Shown here: positions 14,821 to 22,573 of the stretch, piece by piece | Layout of the letters: each line of letters begins with the position of its first letter | Position numbering within the stretch: position 1 is the first letter of the stretch | Assembly (NCBI RefSeq): GCF_040276085.1 | Contig: NZ_JBELOK010000004.1 | Span: 1-64,000, forward strand | Source of the DNA: Castellaniella sp040276085 | Lineage (GTDB): Bacteria > Pseudomonadota > Gammaproteobacteria > Burkholderiales > Burkholderiaceae_B | Direction: 5' to 3' | Length of the DNA stretch: 64,000 nucleotides | Position numbers and translations under genes: made by a program | Notes under the pieces: generated by a model | What the model was told of the DNA's origin: nothing | Databases searched by the model: none | What the model saw: only the letters and a program-made list of their open reading frames with translations

Positions 14821-15756
14821 CTAGATCTCGCGTCGTCGGATGAGCGACAGGATGACGATGGACACGGCCGCCAGCACAGGCAGCAGGAACAGCGCCGTGG
14901 CGGCGCCACGCCCGAGGGATCCGCCCTGCACCCCGGTAAAGAAAGCCAAGGTGGGCAGCACCTGGGTGGCGTTGGCGGGGCCGCCGCGCGTCAGGATAAA
15001 GACCGTGATGATGTCCGTAAACACGAACACAAAGGTAAACAGAATGGTGACGCCGAACACTGGAATCAGCATGGGCAGGATAATGTGAAACAGGCGGCGA
15101 AAGTAGCCCGCACCGTCGATTTCGGACTGTTCCAGGATGTCGCGCGGCACACCGTTCAGGCCCGCCAGGATGATGACGGTACCCAGCGGCAGCAGGCGCC
15201 AGACGTTTACCAGGATGATGGAAAACAAGGCAAAACCACTGCGCCCCAGCCAGAACGTATTGTCAAAATCGCCAAACAGGGCACCCTGGTGGCCCAGCAG
15301 GCCCAGGCCGCGCAGAACCCAGTCGATGGGGCTGAAGGTTGAATCAAACATCCACAGCCAGGCAATTACCGACAGCGAGGCCGGTGCCGTCCAGGGCAGC
15401 AGGATCAGAAAACGGATCAGCCACTTGCCGCGCACGGGCCGCACCAGCAGTTCCGCCTGGACGGTGCCCAGAACCAGAACACCGATCAGGGTGCTCAGGG
15501 TGATGTTGAAGGTATTGCCGATGGCTCGCAGGAAGTCGGGCGTATCCAGCAGCGCGGTGAAGTTCTCCAGGCCCACAAAACGCATGACGGGACTGCCCGT
15601 GGTGACGTCATTGAGGCTGTAGACCACGGCCAGCACGATGGGGATACCCAGCAACAGCACGATGTACAGAATGGCGGGCAGCACCATGCCCATAGCCAAC
15701 AGGGTGTCGCGCTGGGCCAGGCTCAGGGTGCGGGTGCTGGGATTGGCGGCAGCCAT
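14821..15756 (-). CDS. ABC importer permease, MalF/UgpA type
   Basis: The 311-residue permease partners the MalG-type protein encoded next to it. It has six predicted membrane helices and an EAA loop with EQSEIDGAGYFRRLFHIILPM near residue 220. Tryptophan-rich segments around residues 130-160 (LPWTAPASLSVIAWLWMF) are typical of carbohydrate-uptake subunits. It starts 3 nt after the ATPase gene ends and is certainly co-transcribed with it. Confidence 0.92.
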   Translation of the reverse strand: MAAANPSTRTLSLAQRDTLLAMGMVLPAILYIVLLLGIPIVLAVVYSLNDVTTGSPVMRFVGLENFTALLDTPDFLRAIGNTFNITLSTLIGVLVLGTVQAELLVRPVRGKWLIRFLILLPWTAPASLSVIAWLWMFDSTFSPIDWVLRGLGLLGHQGALFGDFDNTFWLGRSGFALFSIILVNVWRLLPLGTVIILAGLNGVPRDILEQSEIDGAGYFRRLFHIILPMLIPVFGVTILFTFVFVFTDIITVFILTRGGPANATQVLPTLAFFTGVQGGSLGRGAATALFLLPVLAAVSIVILSLIRRREI

Positions 15757-15759
15757 AAC

Positions 15760-16797
15760 CTAGGCCCCTCCGGCAGGTTGGTCTGTGCGCAGACCGGTCT
15801 TTGGATCAAAGCGCCGCATGCGGGCCTGCAGCACGCAAAAGGTGTGTTGCTGGCCCGCAGCCAGGCCGTGAGACTTGCGTTCGGGCAGCTTCAGGATCAG
15901 GTCGGTCTCGGTGCCTTGCAGTGTGCCGTAGATCAATACATCGGCGCCCAAGGCTTCGACTTGCTGGATGGTAATGGGCAGCGGGTGTTGTTCGGCCGTG
16001 GGCTGTGTGCCCTGCGGCAGCCACGCGTCCTCGGGGTGAAATCCCCATAGGCTGTCGGCCTGGGGGATCAGGTTCATGGGGGGCGAGCCCATGAACTGCG
16101 CCACAAAGGTGTTGGCCGGCTCGTGATAGATCTCGTACGGGGTGCCGATTTGCTGGATGCAGCCATGGTTCATGACGGCGATGCGCTGCCCCAGGCCCAT
16201 GGCCTCGACCTGATCATGCGTGACGTACAGGGTGGTGATGCCGGTTTGCTGGTGCAGGCGCTTGAATTCACGTCTGGCGGAATGGCGCAGCTTGGCATCC
16301 AGATTGGACAAGGGTTCATCCATCAGAAACAGGCTAGGGGTACGCACCAGGGCGCGCGCCAGGGCAACGCGCTGGCGTTCGCCGCCCGACAGTTCGCGCG
16401 GCTTGCGCGCCAGCAGTTTTTCTATCCCGAACAGTTCTGCGGCCCAGGTAACTTTTTCCTGGATCTGCGCTTTGGACAAATGGATGGCTTCCAGGGGGAA
16501 GGCAATATTGCGAGCAACGTTCTTGTGGGGATACAGGGCGTAACTCTGGAAGACCATGGCGATATTGCGCACGCGTGGTGGATCCTCATTGGATATCCGT
16601 CCGTCGATGCGTACCAGGCCGCTGCTGGGGCGTTCCAGCCCGGCGATGGTGCGCATCAGGGTAGATTTACCCGAGCCCGAGGCCCCAAGCAAGACCAGGA
16701 ATTCACCGTCGGGGACGTCCAGACTGACGTCGTCGACAGCTTTGACGCGGCCATGGTCATAGGTGGTGCTGAGGTGTTCGATACTCAGGCTGGCCAT
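15760..16797 (-). CDS. ABC importer ATPase, MalK/UgpC type
   Basis: This 345-residue ATPase powers the importer. Walker A is GASGSGKST at 38-46, the signature LSGGE at 136-140, and Walker B ends in LMDEP at 159-162 followed by LSNLDAKLR, the carbohydrate-importer D-loop. The switch histidine lies in YVTHDQ. The C-terminal 100 residues form the usual regulatory OB-like domain. The gene lies 12 nt after the binding-protein gene. This ATPase class usually serves sugar or sn-glycerol-3-phosphate systems. Confidence 0.94.
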   Translation of the reverse strand: MASLSIEHLSTTYDHGRVKAVDDVSLDVPDGEFLVLLGASGSGKSTLMRTIAGLERPSSGLVRIDGRISNEDPPRVRNIAMVFQSYALYPHKNVARNIAFPLEAIHLSKAQIQEKVTWAAELFGIEKLLARKPRELSGGERQRVALARALVRTPSLFLMDEPLSNLDAKLRHSARREFKRLHQQTGITTLYVTHDQVEAMGLGQRIAVMNHGCIQQIGTPYEIYHEPANTFVAQFMGSPPMNLIPQADSLWGFHPEDAWLPQGTQPTAEQHPLPITIQQVEALGADVLIYGTLQGTETDLILKLPERKSHGLAAGQQHTFCVLQARMRRFDPKTGLRTDQPAGGA

Positions 16798-16809
16798 GCG
16801 TGCTCCTCA

Positions 16810-18264
16810 TCAGGCTTTTTTGCCGCCGATCAGGCCGCGGCCACGCCATTGGGCATAGATGGACTCGGTCTGCTTGGCGGCTTCGTCGACGGCTTGTTCG
16901 GGGGTCAGGTCACCGCGTGCGGCCTTGGCCATCATGTTGGGCAGGATGAAGGTGTTGAAAACTTCACCGACAGCAGGATTGGAGTAGCCAGGGTGGCCGA
17001 GGTTGGTGGTCCATTCGGTGGCGCTGGTCAGGGGCCCCAACTTGCCTTCGGCCTCGCCCTCCAGGCGGAAGGGGTCTTTGGCAAACCAGGCGTCGTTCAG
17101 GTTCTTCAGGGTTTTGGCACCCTCAACACCAGGGTAACCACGGTCGCCCGCCGGGACGGCGGTGTCAAAGTAGCTGGGGGTGTTGTAGAGCTTGCTGTGA
17201 TACATGGCCTGGTCGTAGTTTTCGGTCAGGTGCAGGATGAATTGTTTGGCCAGGTCTTCGCGGGCTTTGGCGAATTTGGGAATGATGTAGTTGTACAGAA
17301 CGTGGACGTTGGCCCAGCGATCGCCACGGGGCCCGGCCAGGGGGCCGGTAAAGAAGACGTCTTTGGCAATGTCAGGTTTGGTCTGTTGGGCGGATCGGTA
17401 GGCGGAAATCGAATTGACGATGTACGAGGCCTTGCCTGCGATCAGATCCTGGTTGTTGGATGCGGCATTCCAGGCGAAGACCGCCGGAGTCATGGCGCGG
17501 TGAAACAGGTCGACCATGTATTTGACGGCTTCAATGGCGCGTGTGCGGTTTTCACCCACGCCCAGAATGACGGTGTCCTGGTCGTCCTGGACGGATGCGC
17601 CCCACGACCATAAAACAGATCGGGCGACCATGTTCGAGTCCAGTTCCTGCGACATGCCGATACCAACTTGAACGCCCTGCTCTTTGCGGATTTTTTCGCC
17701 AATGTCCAATAGCTGCATCCAGGTGTCGGGGCCGTCTTTCATGCCCGCCTTTTCCCAGAGGCTGCGGCGGTAGTCACCGCAGTCGATGGTCCAGCCGTGG
17801 CAGAAGGCATACCAGGATTTGACGACGGGGTTATAGGATATTCGGGGGATGACGCCAAAGACTTTGCCGAATTGTTTGCTGGCCTGTTGGTTGATATCCG
17901 CCATATCCAGCACATTAGGGGTGAATTGGGCAGCTTCGGGGCCGAGTTCGATGATGTCGTGGCCTGAGTTGGCGGACATTTCGGATGTGGTGGCGGTGAC
18001 GAGGTCGCCGATGTTGATGTGGTCGACGATGACTTGTACGCCGTGGGCATCACCCCAGGTTTTGGCAAAGGCATCGAACCAGGTGTCATAGCTGGGAACG
18101 AAGTGGCTCCATTGCAGGATCCTGAGGGTTTTTTCAGCAGCCAGGGCATTCAGTGAAAATAGAGGTGCGCCGATGGCGGCCAGGCCTGCCAGACCGCCTG
18201 CTTGCAGGAAATGGCGGCGGGCGGTGGATAGGGGGTTGCTGCGACGGGGTGTTGTGTACGACAT
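16810..18264 (-). CDS. Periplasmic solute-binding protein (family 1) of the ABC importer
   Basis: The 484-residue precursor begins with a Tat-type signal (STARRHFLQAGGLAGLAAIG, twin Arg at about residues 15-16) and a probable cleavage after NALAAE. The mature part reads LRILQWSHFVPSYDTWFDAFAKTW and follows the family 1 sugar-binding fold (about 400 residues). It captures substrate in the periplasm and delivers it to the two permeases. Tat export suggests folding before transport. It heads the operon; a 7-bp inverted repeat (ATGGATA...TATCCAT, 18,420-18,459) about 160 bases upstream is a possible control site. The ligand cannot be predicted safely; sugar, polyol or glycerophosphate are the main options. 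Confidence 0.9.
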   Translation of the reverse strand: MSYTTPRRSNPLSTARRHFLQAGGLAGLAAIGAPLFSLNALAAEKTLRILQWSHFVPSYDTWFDAFAKTWGDAHGVQVIVDHINIGDLVTATTSEMSANSGHDIIELGPEAAQFTPNVLDMADINQQASKQFGKVFGVIPRISYNPVVKSWYAFCHGWTIDCGDYRRSLWEKAGMKDGPDTWMQLLDIGEKIRKEQGVQVGIGMSQELDSNMVARSVLWSWGASVQDDQDTVILGVGENRTRAIEAVKYMVDLFHRAMTPAVFAWNAASNNQDLIAGKASYIVNSISAYRSAQQTKPDIAKDVFFTGPLAGPRGDRWANVHVLYNYIIPKFAKAREDLAKQFILHLTENYDQAMYHSKLYNTPSYFDTAVPAGDRGYPGVEGAKTLKNLNDAWFAKDPFRLEGEAEGKLGPLTSATEWTTNLGHPGYSNPAVGEVFNTFILPNMMAKAARGDLTPEQAVDEAAKQTESIYAQWRGRGLIGGKKA

Positions 18265-18419
18265 GATCTGCCTCCGAATGGGGGGGCGGGGCAGGGTCGT
18301 CGGTGCGCTGCTCTGGCGGCACTACCCCCCTGGTGGAGTGGGGAAGGGCTGCATGGCGGTCGTATTGTTACCAGGCGCGTCAGGCAAGGGTTTAGGCTCA
18401 GTTTAGCGCTGTTTGTGCC

Positions 18420-18459
18420 ATGGATAACTTGTATCTAAGGGTAAACGATTAGTATCCAT
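18420..18459. promoter_or_regulatory. Spaced inverted repeat upstream of the ABC operon
   Basis: ATGGATA and TATCCAT, 26 bases apart, lie in the 270-base gap between the ABC operon and dedA. They resemble a regulator half-site pair but are short, so chance is possible. Confidence 0.25.
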
Positions 18460-18536
18460 AGCATCGGCTCGCGTCGCCTGGACACCTGCATACCTGCCCT
18501 CTTCAGGCCTTTTTTATTTTATGCTCGCAGGTAAGC

Positions 18537-19163
18537 TCACTGCCCCCGCCGTGCCCGATAAAGCTTCAAACCTATCGGCGCAATCGACAACACAACCACG
18601 GCAACCGTCAATAAACCAAGGTTGTCTCGCACCCATGGAACCTGCCCCAGCGCATATCCGGCGGACACCAGCAGCGTGCACCAGAGGAGTCCGCCCACGG
18701 CATTAAATAGCGTAAATCGGCTGGGAGACATCCTGGCCATGCCGGCAACAAAGGGGACTGCAGACCGGACCACCGGGATGAACCGGGCAAGCACGATCGC
18801 TGCGCCGCCAAACCGCTCGAAGAAATCGTGCGCCTGCTTCATGCGGACTGGCGACACCCAGCGGCTGTTGGCAACAGCGTTTCCAACCCGCGAACCACCG
18901 ATATGAAAGTTGATCTGATCCCCCATGATTGCAGCCGCTGCAAGCAAAAGAATGGGCCCAATCGGCGAGATCGCCGAGAGCCCCAGAAATGCGCCGGTGG
19001 CAAACAACAGCGAATCTCCAGGTAAAAACGGCAGCACCACCAACCCCGTCTCTGCGGCAATCACCAGCGCAATCAGTGCAACGCCGTACAGCCAATTTTG
19101 CTGAAGCAATGCCATCAAGGCCTGATTATTGATGATCCAGTCAAAAATGCCGCTCGTAATCAT
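18537..19163 (-). CDS. DedA family membrane protein
   Basis: A 208-residue integral membrane protein of the DedA/VTT family, members of which move undecaprenyl phosphate or phospholipids across the membrane. Landmarks are ENxG-like AETGLVVLPFLPGDSLLFATGA (residues 36-57), GDQINFHIGG, FFERFGGAAIVLARFIPVVRSAVPFVAGMARM and a C-terminal hydrophobic helix. The Arg in ARFIPVVR is the conserved charged residue needed for activity in E. coli homologues. The start is uncertain: ATG at 19163 begins the conserved region, while a GTG at 19196 would add 11 residues. It is divergent from a PAP2 phosphatase gene, which may act in the same lipid-carrier cycle. Confidence 0.88.
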   Translation of the reverse strand: MITSGIFDWIINNQALMALLQQNWLYGVALIALVIAAETGLVVLPFLPGDSLLFATGAFLGLSAISPIGPILLLAAAAIMGDQINFHIGGSRVGNAVANSRWVSPVRMKQAHDFFERFGGAAIVLARFIPVVRSAVPFVAGMARMSPSRFTLFNAVGGLLWCTLLVSAGYALGQVPWVRDNLGLLTVAVVVLSIAPIGLKLYRARRGQ

Positions 19164-19465
19164 TGTGTCATTGTTCCCACCAAATTTCGGTTTCACAATC
19201 AGGATGGACGCACAAAATTAGCGCCAGATTAGAGTGTCACGGAACCAGCGATGGATCGCAGAAAGCACCAAATAAATTGAATGGCGCGAACCGGTAAAAT
19301 AAGACATTGCGACGCAGACACTCATCCTGATTCTAAGTGTGCACTAAATATCAGGGGGTAAAACACTGACTACCCACATCAAGTTGGTGAGTCCGGGCTC
19401 TGGTACACATCACAACCCTGCATAAATGGTTTGCTGTAGAGCACCTGCCTTGCCACAGGATTCTT
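19164..19465. other. Divergent promoter region between dedA and the PAP2 gene
   Basis: About 300 AT-richer bases carry no credible gene. They must hold the promoters of both flanking genes. I see no strong palindrome or terminator. Confidence 0.5.
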
Positions 19466-20062
19466 ATGGACGTTTTAAACAACACAGTTTTCCTTTGGCT
19501 GAATGCGTCAGCCCACCCCGCCCCCTGGATTGTCGACCTGGCAGTTGTATTGGCAGACTGGGCCATCTGGTTGATCCCACTCACCCTTTGTGCAGGTTGG
19601 CTTTATGGCAACGAGAATTCACGCCGAACAATGCTTATGGCAGCCGTCGCAGGCGGCTTAGGCCTGTTTGCCAATCAGATCATTGGCATGATGTGGATGC
19701 ATCCCCGCCCCTTCATGGTGGGCTTGGGGCATACGCTGATCACCCATGCCCCGGATTCTTCCTTTCCCAGCGACCACCTGACCCTTTGGTGGGCCGTGGC
19801 CTTCAGTCTTTTGGCAAGCAGCAGGTTACGCCGGCTTGGCGGCGTACTTGCAGTTTCAGGGATCCCTGTGGCGTGGTCACGCATCTATCTGGGTGTGCAT
19901 TTTCCGCTGGATATGGCCGGCGCTGCAGCGGTGGCCGCCATTTGTGCCTGGGGGGTCCGGTTTGAAGCACACTGGTACCTAATACCCCTCTACAACCTCG
20001 CACAGGCCCTTCATCAAAGGCTTTTTCGCGGTCTGATCAAAAGGGGCTGGGTGGCGCCCTGA
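19466..20062 (+). CDS. PAP2-family phosphatase, probably undecaprenyl-diphosphatase
   Basis: The 198-residue membrane enzyme has the three PAP2 motifs: MWMHPRPF (about 75-82, first motif reduced), SSFPSDH (about 93-99) and SRIYLGVHFPLD (about 132-143). Catalytic His residues are in the second and third. Five or six membrane helices surround them, matching BcrC/PgpB-like enzymes that remove phosphate from undecaprenyl diphosphate outside the membrane. Length and motif spacing fit BcrC better than PgpB. It is divergent from dedA. Substrate is inferred from family; a role on phosphatidylglycerol phosphate or lipid A is possible. Confidence 0.8.
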   Translation: MDVLNNTVFLWLNASAHPAPWIVDLAVVLADWAIWLIPLTLCAGWLYGNENSRRTMLMAAVAGGLGLFANQIIGMMWMHPRPFMVGLGHTLITHAPDSSFPSDHLTLWWAVAFSLLASSRLRRLGGVLAVSGIPVAWSRIYLGVHFPLDMAGAAAVAAICAWGVRFEAHWYLIPLYNLAQALHQRLFRGLIKRGWVAP

Positions 20063-20170
20063 CCAACACAGGCTTATTAAAAACCATCACACGCACCGGC
20101 ATGCCACGCACGGCGGCCCGGCTGCCGATGCCGCCCAATACCATTTTGCTTATAATGCATACCGTTTTAC

Positions 20171-20209
20171 CCATGGGTTCCCTCACCCCATCCACCAAAA
20201 AGGTTCTTC
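20171..20209 (+). ncRNA. Candidate preQ1-I riboswitch controlling yhhQ translation
   Basis: Stem P1 is ATGGG (20,173-20,177) with CCCAT (20,187-20,191). Loop L1 is TTCCCTCAC, ending in the C that would pair with preQ1. The A-rich tail CCACCAAAAAGG follows, and its GG (20,202-20,203) can pair with the C-run in L1 to form pseudoknot P2. This is the layout of the Thermoanaerobacter preQ1-I aptamer. AAAGG is also the ribosome site, 6 nt before the ATG, so ligand binding would block translation. The downstream gene transports this very class of molecule, which strongly supports the call. Confidence 0.8.
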
Positions 20210-20881
20210 ATGACCCCCGCGCTCGTCCCTACCTCACGTGTATCCGGCATCCTGGTGCTGCTGGTTTTCTTTCACGTCCTGATCATTATCGCCAGCAATT
20301 ATCTGGTGCAGTTGCCCATCAATCTGCTGGGCTTTCATAGCACCTGGGGCGCCTTCAGCTTTCCCTTCATTTTTCTGGCCACAGACCTCACGGTTCGCCT
20401 GATTGGCAAGCAAGCTGCGCGGCGCGTGATTTCGCGCGTGATGATCCCGGCACTTATCGCTTCCTACATTATCTCGGTGCTGTTTCACGAGGGGCACTTC
20501 AATCAGCTAAGCGTCCTGGCCAGCTTCGACACCTTTGTGTTCAGAATCGCCTTCGCCAGTTTTGCCGCCTACGTACTGGGGCAATTGATGGATATTCTGG
20601 TGTTCGACCGCATTCGTCGAGGTCCGTTTGCCTGGTGGGTAGCCCCCGCCGCATCCGCTGTGGTGGGCCAGGCACTGGACACTTTGCTCTTTTTTGGCGT
20701 CGCATTTTGGCACAGTAGTAACGCTTTTATGGCCGAACACTGGGTTGAGATCGCTTTGGTGGACTACGCGACGAAGTTAACAGTCAGTCTGTTACTGTTC
20801 GTGCCGCTGTACGGAATCTTGCTAAACGCCATCGTACGCTTCATCCGGCGGCATCAGCCTTTGCAGGTCACCACCGCCTGA
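20210..20881 (+). CDS. yhhQ: Queuosine precursor transporter (YhhQ, VUT family)
   Basis: This 223-residue inner-membrane protein belongs to the COG1738/YhhQ family that imports preQ0 or preQ1 for queuosine tRNA modification. Six hydrophobic helices are visible. Conserved features are FPFIFLATDLTVRLIG (residues 52-67) with the charged TDL, and FDTFVFRIAFASFAAYVLGQLMDI plus AAASAVVGQALDTLLFFGVAF (two related half-motifs, each with a Q-hydrophobic-D pattern). It is preceded by a preQ1-I-like element overlapping its ribosome site. Salvage from outside would bypass de novo synthesis. It is monocistronic, with a hairpin downstream. Confidence 0.92.
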   Translation: MTPALVPTSRVSGILVLLVFFHVLIIIASNYLVQLPINLLGFHSTWGAFSFPFIFLATDLTVRLIGKQAARRVISRVMIPALIASYIISVLFHEGHFNQLSVLASFDTFVFRIAFASFAAYVLGQLMDILVFDRIRRGPFAWWVAPAASAVVGQALDTLLFFGVAFWHSSNAFMAEHWVEIALVDYATKLTVSLLLFVPLYGILLNAIVRFIRRHQPLQVTTA

Positions 20882-20891
20882 TCTCCAATAC

Positions 20892-20914
20892 AAGGGGGTT
20901 TGTAGAACCCCCTT
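20892..20914. terminator. Hairpin after yhhQ
   Basis: AAGGGGGTT and AACCCCCTT form a perfect 9-bp stem with a 5-base loop, 11 nt after the yhhQ stop. No T-run follows, so it is a weak or rho-assisted terminator. Confidence 0.5.
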
Positions 20915-20978
20915 ACAGCGTATCAGTCGCTGCTTTGATAAGGTATTTGGGAAGCCATTCAAAACCAGGAGATGCCTG

Positions 20979-21200
20979 ATGTCAAAGCAACTTTCGATGA
21001 TTCTTGCCATTACCACTGCCAGTTTGACACTAGCGGCTTGCTCGACCCCCACCACCGTCACCACACGTGACGGCCAAACCACCTACACCGCAGACAAGCC
21101 GGACGTCGATCAGGATAAAGATTTCATCACCTATGAAAAAGACGGCCATGAAGTTCAGGTGAATAAATCTGACGTGAAGCAGATCGAGGAAGTAGACTGA
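20979..21200 (+). CDS. YgdI/YgdR family lipoprotein
   Basis: A 73-residue lipoprotein with signal peptide and lipobox LAAC (Cys at about 20). The mature part has the small SH3-like domain of the YgdI/YgdR family (DUF903): TRDGQTTYTADKPDVDQDKDFITYEKDGHEVQVNKSDVKQIEEVD follows the family pattern T-x-DG and an internal Y-x-D-x-DG-x-x-V-x-x-N turn. Its role is unknown; homologues are envelope stress-linked small lipoproteins. A GGAG site precedes the ATG. It converges with the metallophosphoesterase gene 7 nt away. Confidence 0.85.
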   Translation: MSKQLSMILAITTASLTLAACSTPTTVTTRDGQTTYTADKPDVDQDKDFITYEKDGHEVQVNKSDVKQIEEVD

Positions 21201-21207
21201 TACCGCC

Positions 21208-22344
21208 TCAACGGCCGGCGCGCAGGGTGATTCGTGTGATTTCTGACGAACGACCCAGCCGCACCGCCAGGCCGTTCCAGAGCCCGGTGCCATTGCTGAC
21301 ATACAGGGCCATATTGCCTACCGCATAAAGGCCGGACACAAACCCGTTATTGACTCTCTGAGTAAGGTAGTGCAAGCCGAGAATCTGCCCGCCATGGGTA
21401 TGTCCCGACAACTGCAGGGTTACCCCAGCCCGGGCATTCTCGGGCGCACTGCCAGGGCGATGTTCCAGCAACAAGACCACCGCATCGACCGGAACCCCCT
21501 GCATGGCGGCATGCAGATCCGGGCCCGGCAGGCCAAACCGCTGTGCCTGCCTGTCGGTCAGGCCCACCACCGCCAAGGTAGCGCCCCCGTGCAGGATCAG
21601 GACATGGCTGTTTTCCAGCAAGGTCAGCCCCAACGCACGGTAAGCGGGTATCCACTGCGAATAGTTGGAGTAATACTCGTGGTTACCGGGGATGGCAATC
21701 ACACCATCCGGTGCGCTCAGGCGCGCCAGGGGCTGAACGTCGTCGGCCCGTGCAGCCACAGTGCCATCCGATAAATCTCCGGTGATGACGATCAGATCAG
21801 GCTTGAGCTGATTGGCGCGCGCCACCACCGAGGCCTGCCAGGATCGCGGCAGCAACTGGCTGGCGTGAAGGTCTGTCAGTTGCACAATCTCGTAGCCGTC
21901 CAGTGCGGCCGGCAAGTGGGGAATTGTGACGCTGACCTGCCGCACATCAGGCACCCGTATTGCCTGCCAGACACCCAGCGTGGCCAGGCCCAGTGCCAAC
22001 ACCCCCAGCCCCAGACGTACCGCAGGCGCGCCCAGCACCCAACGCCCCGACTGACGCAGCGGCAACCAGACAAGCACCCCGATGATGTCCCGCAGAAGCA
22101 GCAAGATGGACAGAAGCAACACAAAGGCAAATGCCCAGACCAGCACCACCAGCACGGCATGTGGCACTTCTGGTGAAGCCAGAGAACCAAAATACCGGCC
22201 CGTAATCTGGTGAACCTGCGAAGTCAGCAACAGCAACAGTGCCAGCCCCAAACGCACCCAAACGCGGCTGCCCATTGGCCAGACAAAGCGCCACACAATA
22301 TACAGCCACATCGTCCCGGTAATTGCCGGCAGTAAAGACCCCAT
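21208..22344 (-). CDS. Membrane-anchored metallophosphoesterase (YkuE/YaeI-like)
   Basis: The 378-residue protein has four N-terminal hydrophobic helices (about residues 1-135) and a calcineurin-like phosphoesterase domain. Metal-binding motifs are LTDLHA, ITGDLSDG, IPGNHEYY and LSGHTHGGQ in the usual order. The active site would face the periplasm if topology follows its relatives, which act on UDP-linked lipid or phosphodiester substrates. The start is ATG at 22344, with GGGATGA upstream; an ATG 11 codons earlier would overlap a large hairpin. The substrate is not known. Confidence 0.88.
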   Translation of the reverse strand: MGSLLPAITGTMWLYIVWRFVWPMGSRVWVRLGLALLLLLTSQVHQITGRYFGSLASPEVPHAVLVVLVWAFAFVLLLSILLLLRDIIGVLVWLPLRQSGRWVLGAPAVRLGLGVLALGLATLGVWQAIRVPDVRQVSVTIPHLPAALDGYEIVQLTDLHASQLLPRSWQASVVARANQLKPDLIVITGDLSDGTVAARADDVQPLARLSAPDGVIAIPGNHEYYSNYSQWIPAYRALGLTLLENSHVLILHGGATLAVVGLTDRQAQRFGLPGPDLHAAMQGVPVDAVVLLLEHRPGSAPENARAGVTLQLSGHTHGGQILGLHYLTQRVNNGFVSGLYAVGNMALYVSNGTGLWNGLAVRLGRSSEITRITLRAGR

Positions 22345-22366
22345 TAATGATTCATCCCAAAAACAG

Positions 22367-22402
22367 ACGTAGCACATGGCGCGGGTGCGCCATGTGCTAC
22401 GT
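22367..22402 (-). terminator. Perfect 16-bp hairpin upstream of tRNA-Cys
   Basis: The arms 22,367-22,382 and 22,387-22,402 are exactly complementary over 16 bases (left arm ACGTAGCACATGGCGC) with a GGGT loop. Reading the minus strand, the stem is followed by CTGTTTTTGG, so it could terminate transcripts coming from the M20 gene or act in the leader of the metallophosphoesterase gene. On the plus strand no T-run follows, and the tRNA promoter begins just after it. Confidence 0.7.
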
Positions 22403-22412
22403 AAATTTATCG

Positions 22413-22418
22413 TATAAT
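22413..22418 (+). promoter_or_regulatory. -10 box of the tRNA-Cys promoter
   Basis: TATAAT lies 34 nt before the tRNA 5' end. A good -35 is not evident, because the expected position falls inside the 16-bp hairpin arm. Confidence 0.55.
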
Positions 22419-22451
22419 GCTTGACTTGGCTGGATCTACCAGCATGTCAGC

Positions 22452-22525
22452 GGCGCAATGGCAGAGTGGTTATGTAGCGGACTGCAAATCCGTCAACGTC
22501 GGTTCGATTCCGGCTTGCGCCTCCA
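22452..22525 (+). tRNA. tRNA-Cys (GCA)
   Basis: The acceptor stem GGCGCAA/TTGCGCC closes exactly and U73-CCA is encoded. The anticodon loop ACTGCAAATC places GCA at 22,484-22,486. The T arm contains GGTTCGATTCC. The D arm with AGAGTGGTTATG fits tRNA-Cys. It is a single copy with its own promoter and terminator. Confidence 0.97.
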
Positions 22526-22528
22526 ATC

Positions 22529-22559
22529 AAGGGCTTACTTTTCAGGTAGGCCCTTTTTT
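22529..22559 (+). terminator. Terminator of tRNA-Cys
   Basis: AAGGGCTTAC and GTAGGCCCTT pair with one G-U over 10 bp, loop of 7, followed by a run of Ts. It starts 4 nt after the tRNA. Confidence 0.85.
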
Positions 22560-22573
22560 GTTGCCACTACCTG

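Noticed and set aside
16123..17613. A 496-codon plus-strand frame opposite the ABC ATPase and binding protein
   Set aside because: It has a Gly-rich, low-complexity translation and no ribosome site; the minus-strand genes carry full motifs.
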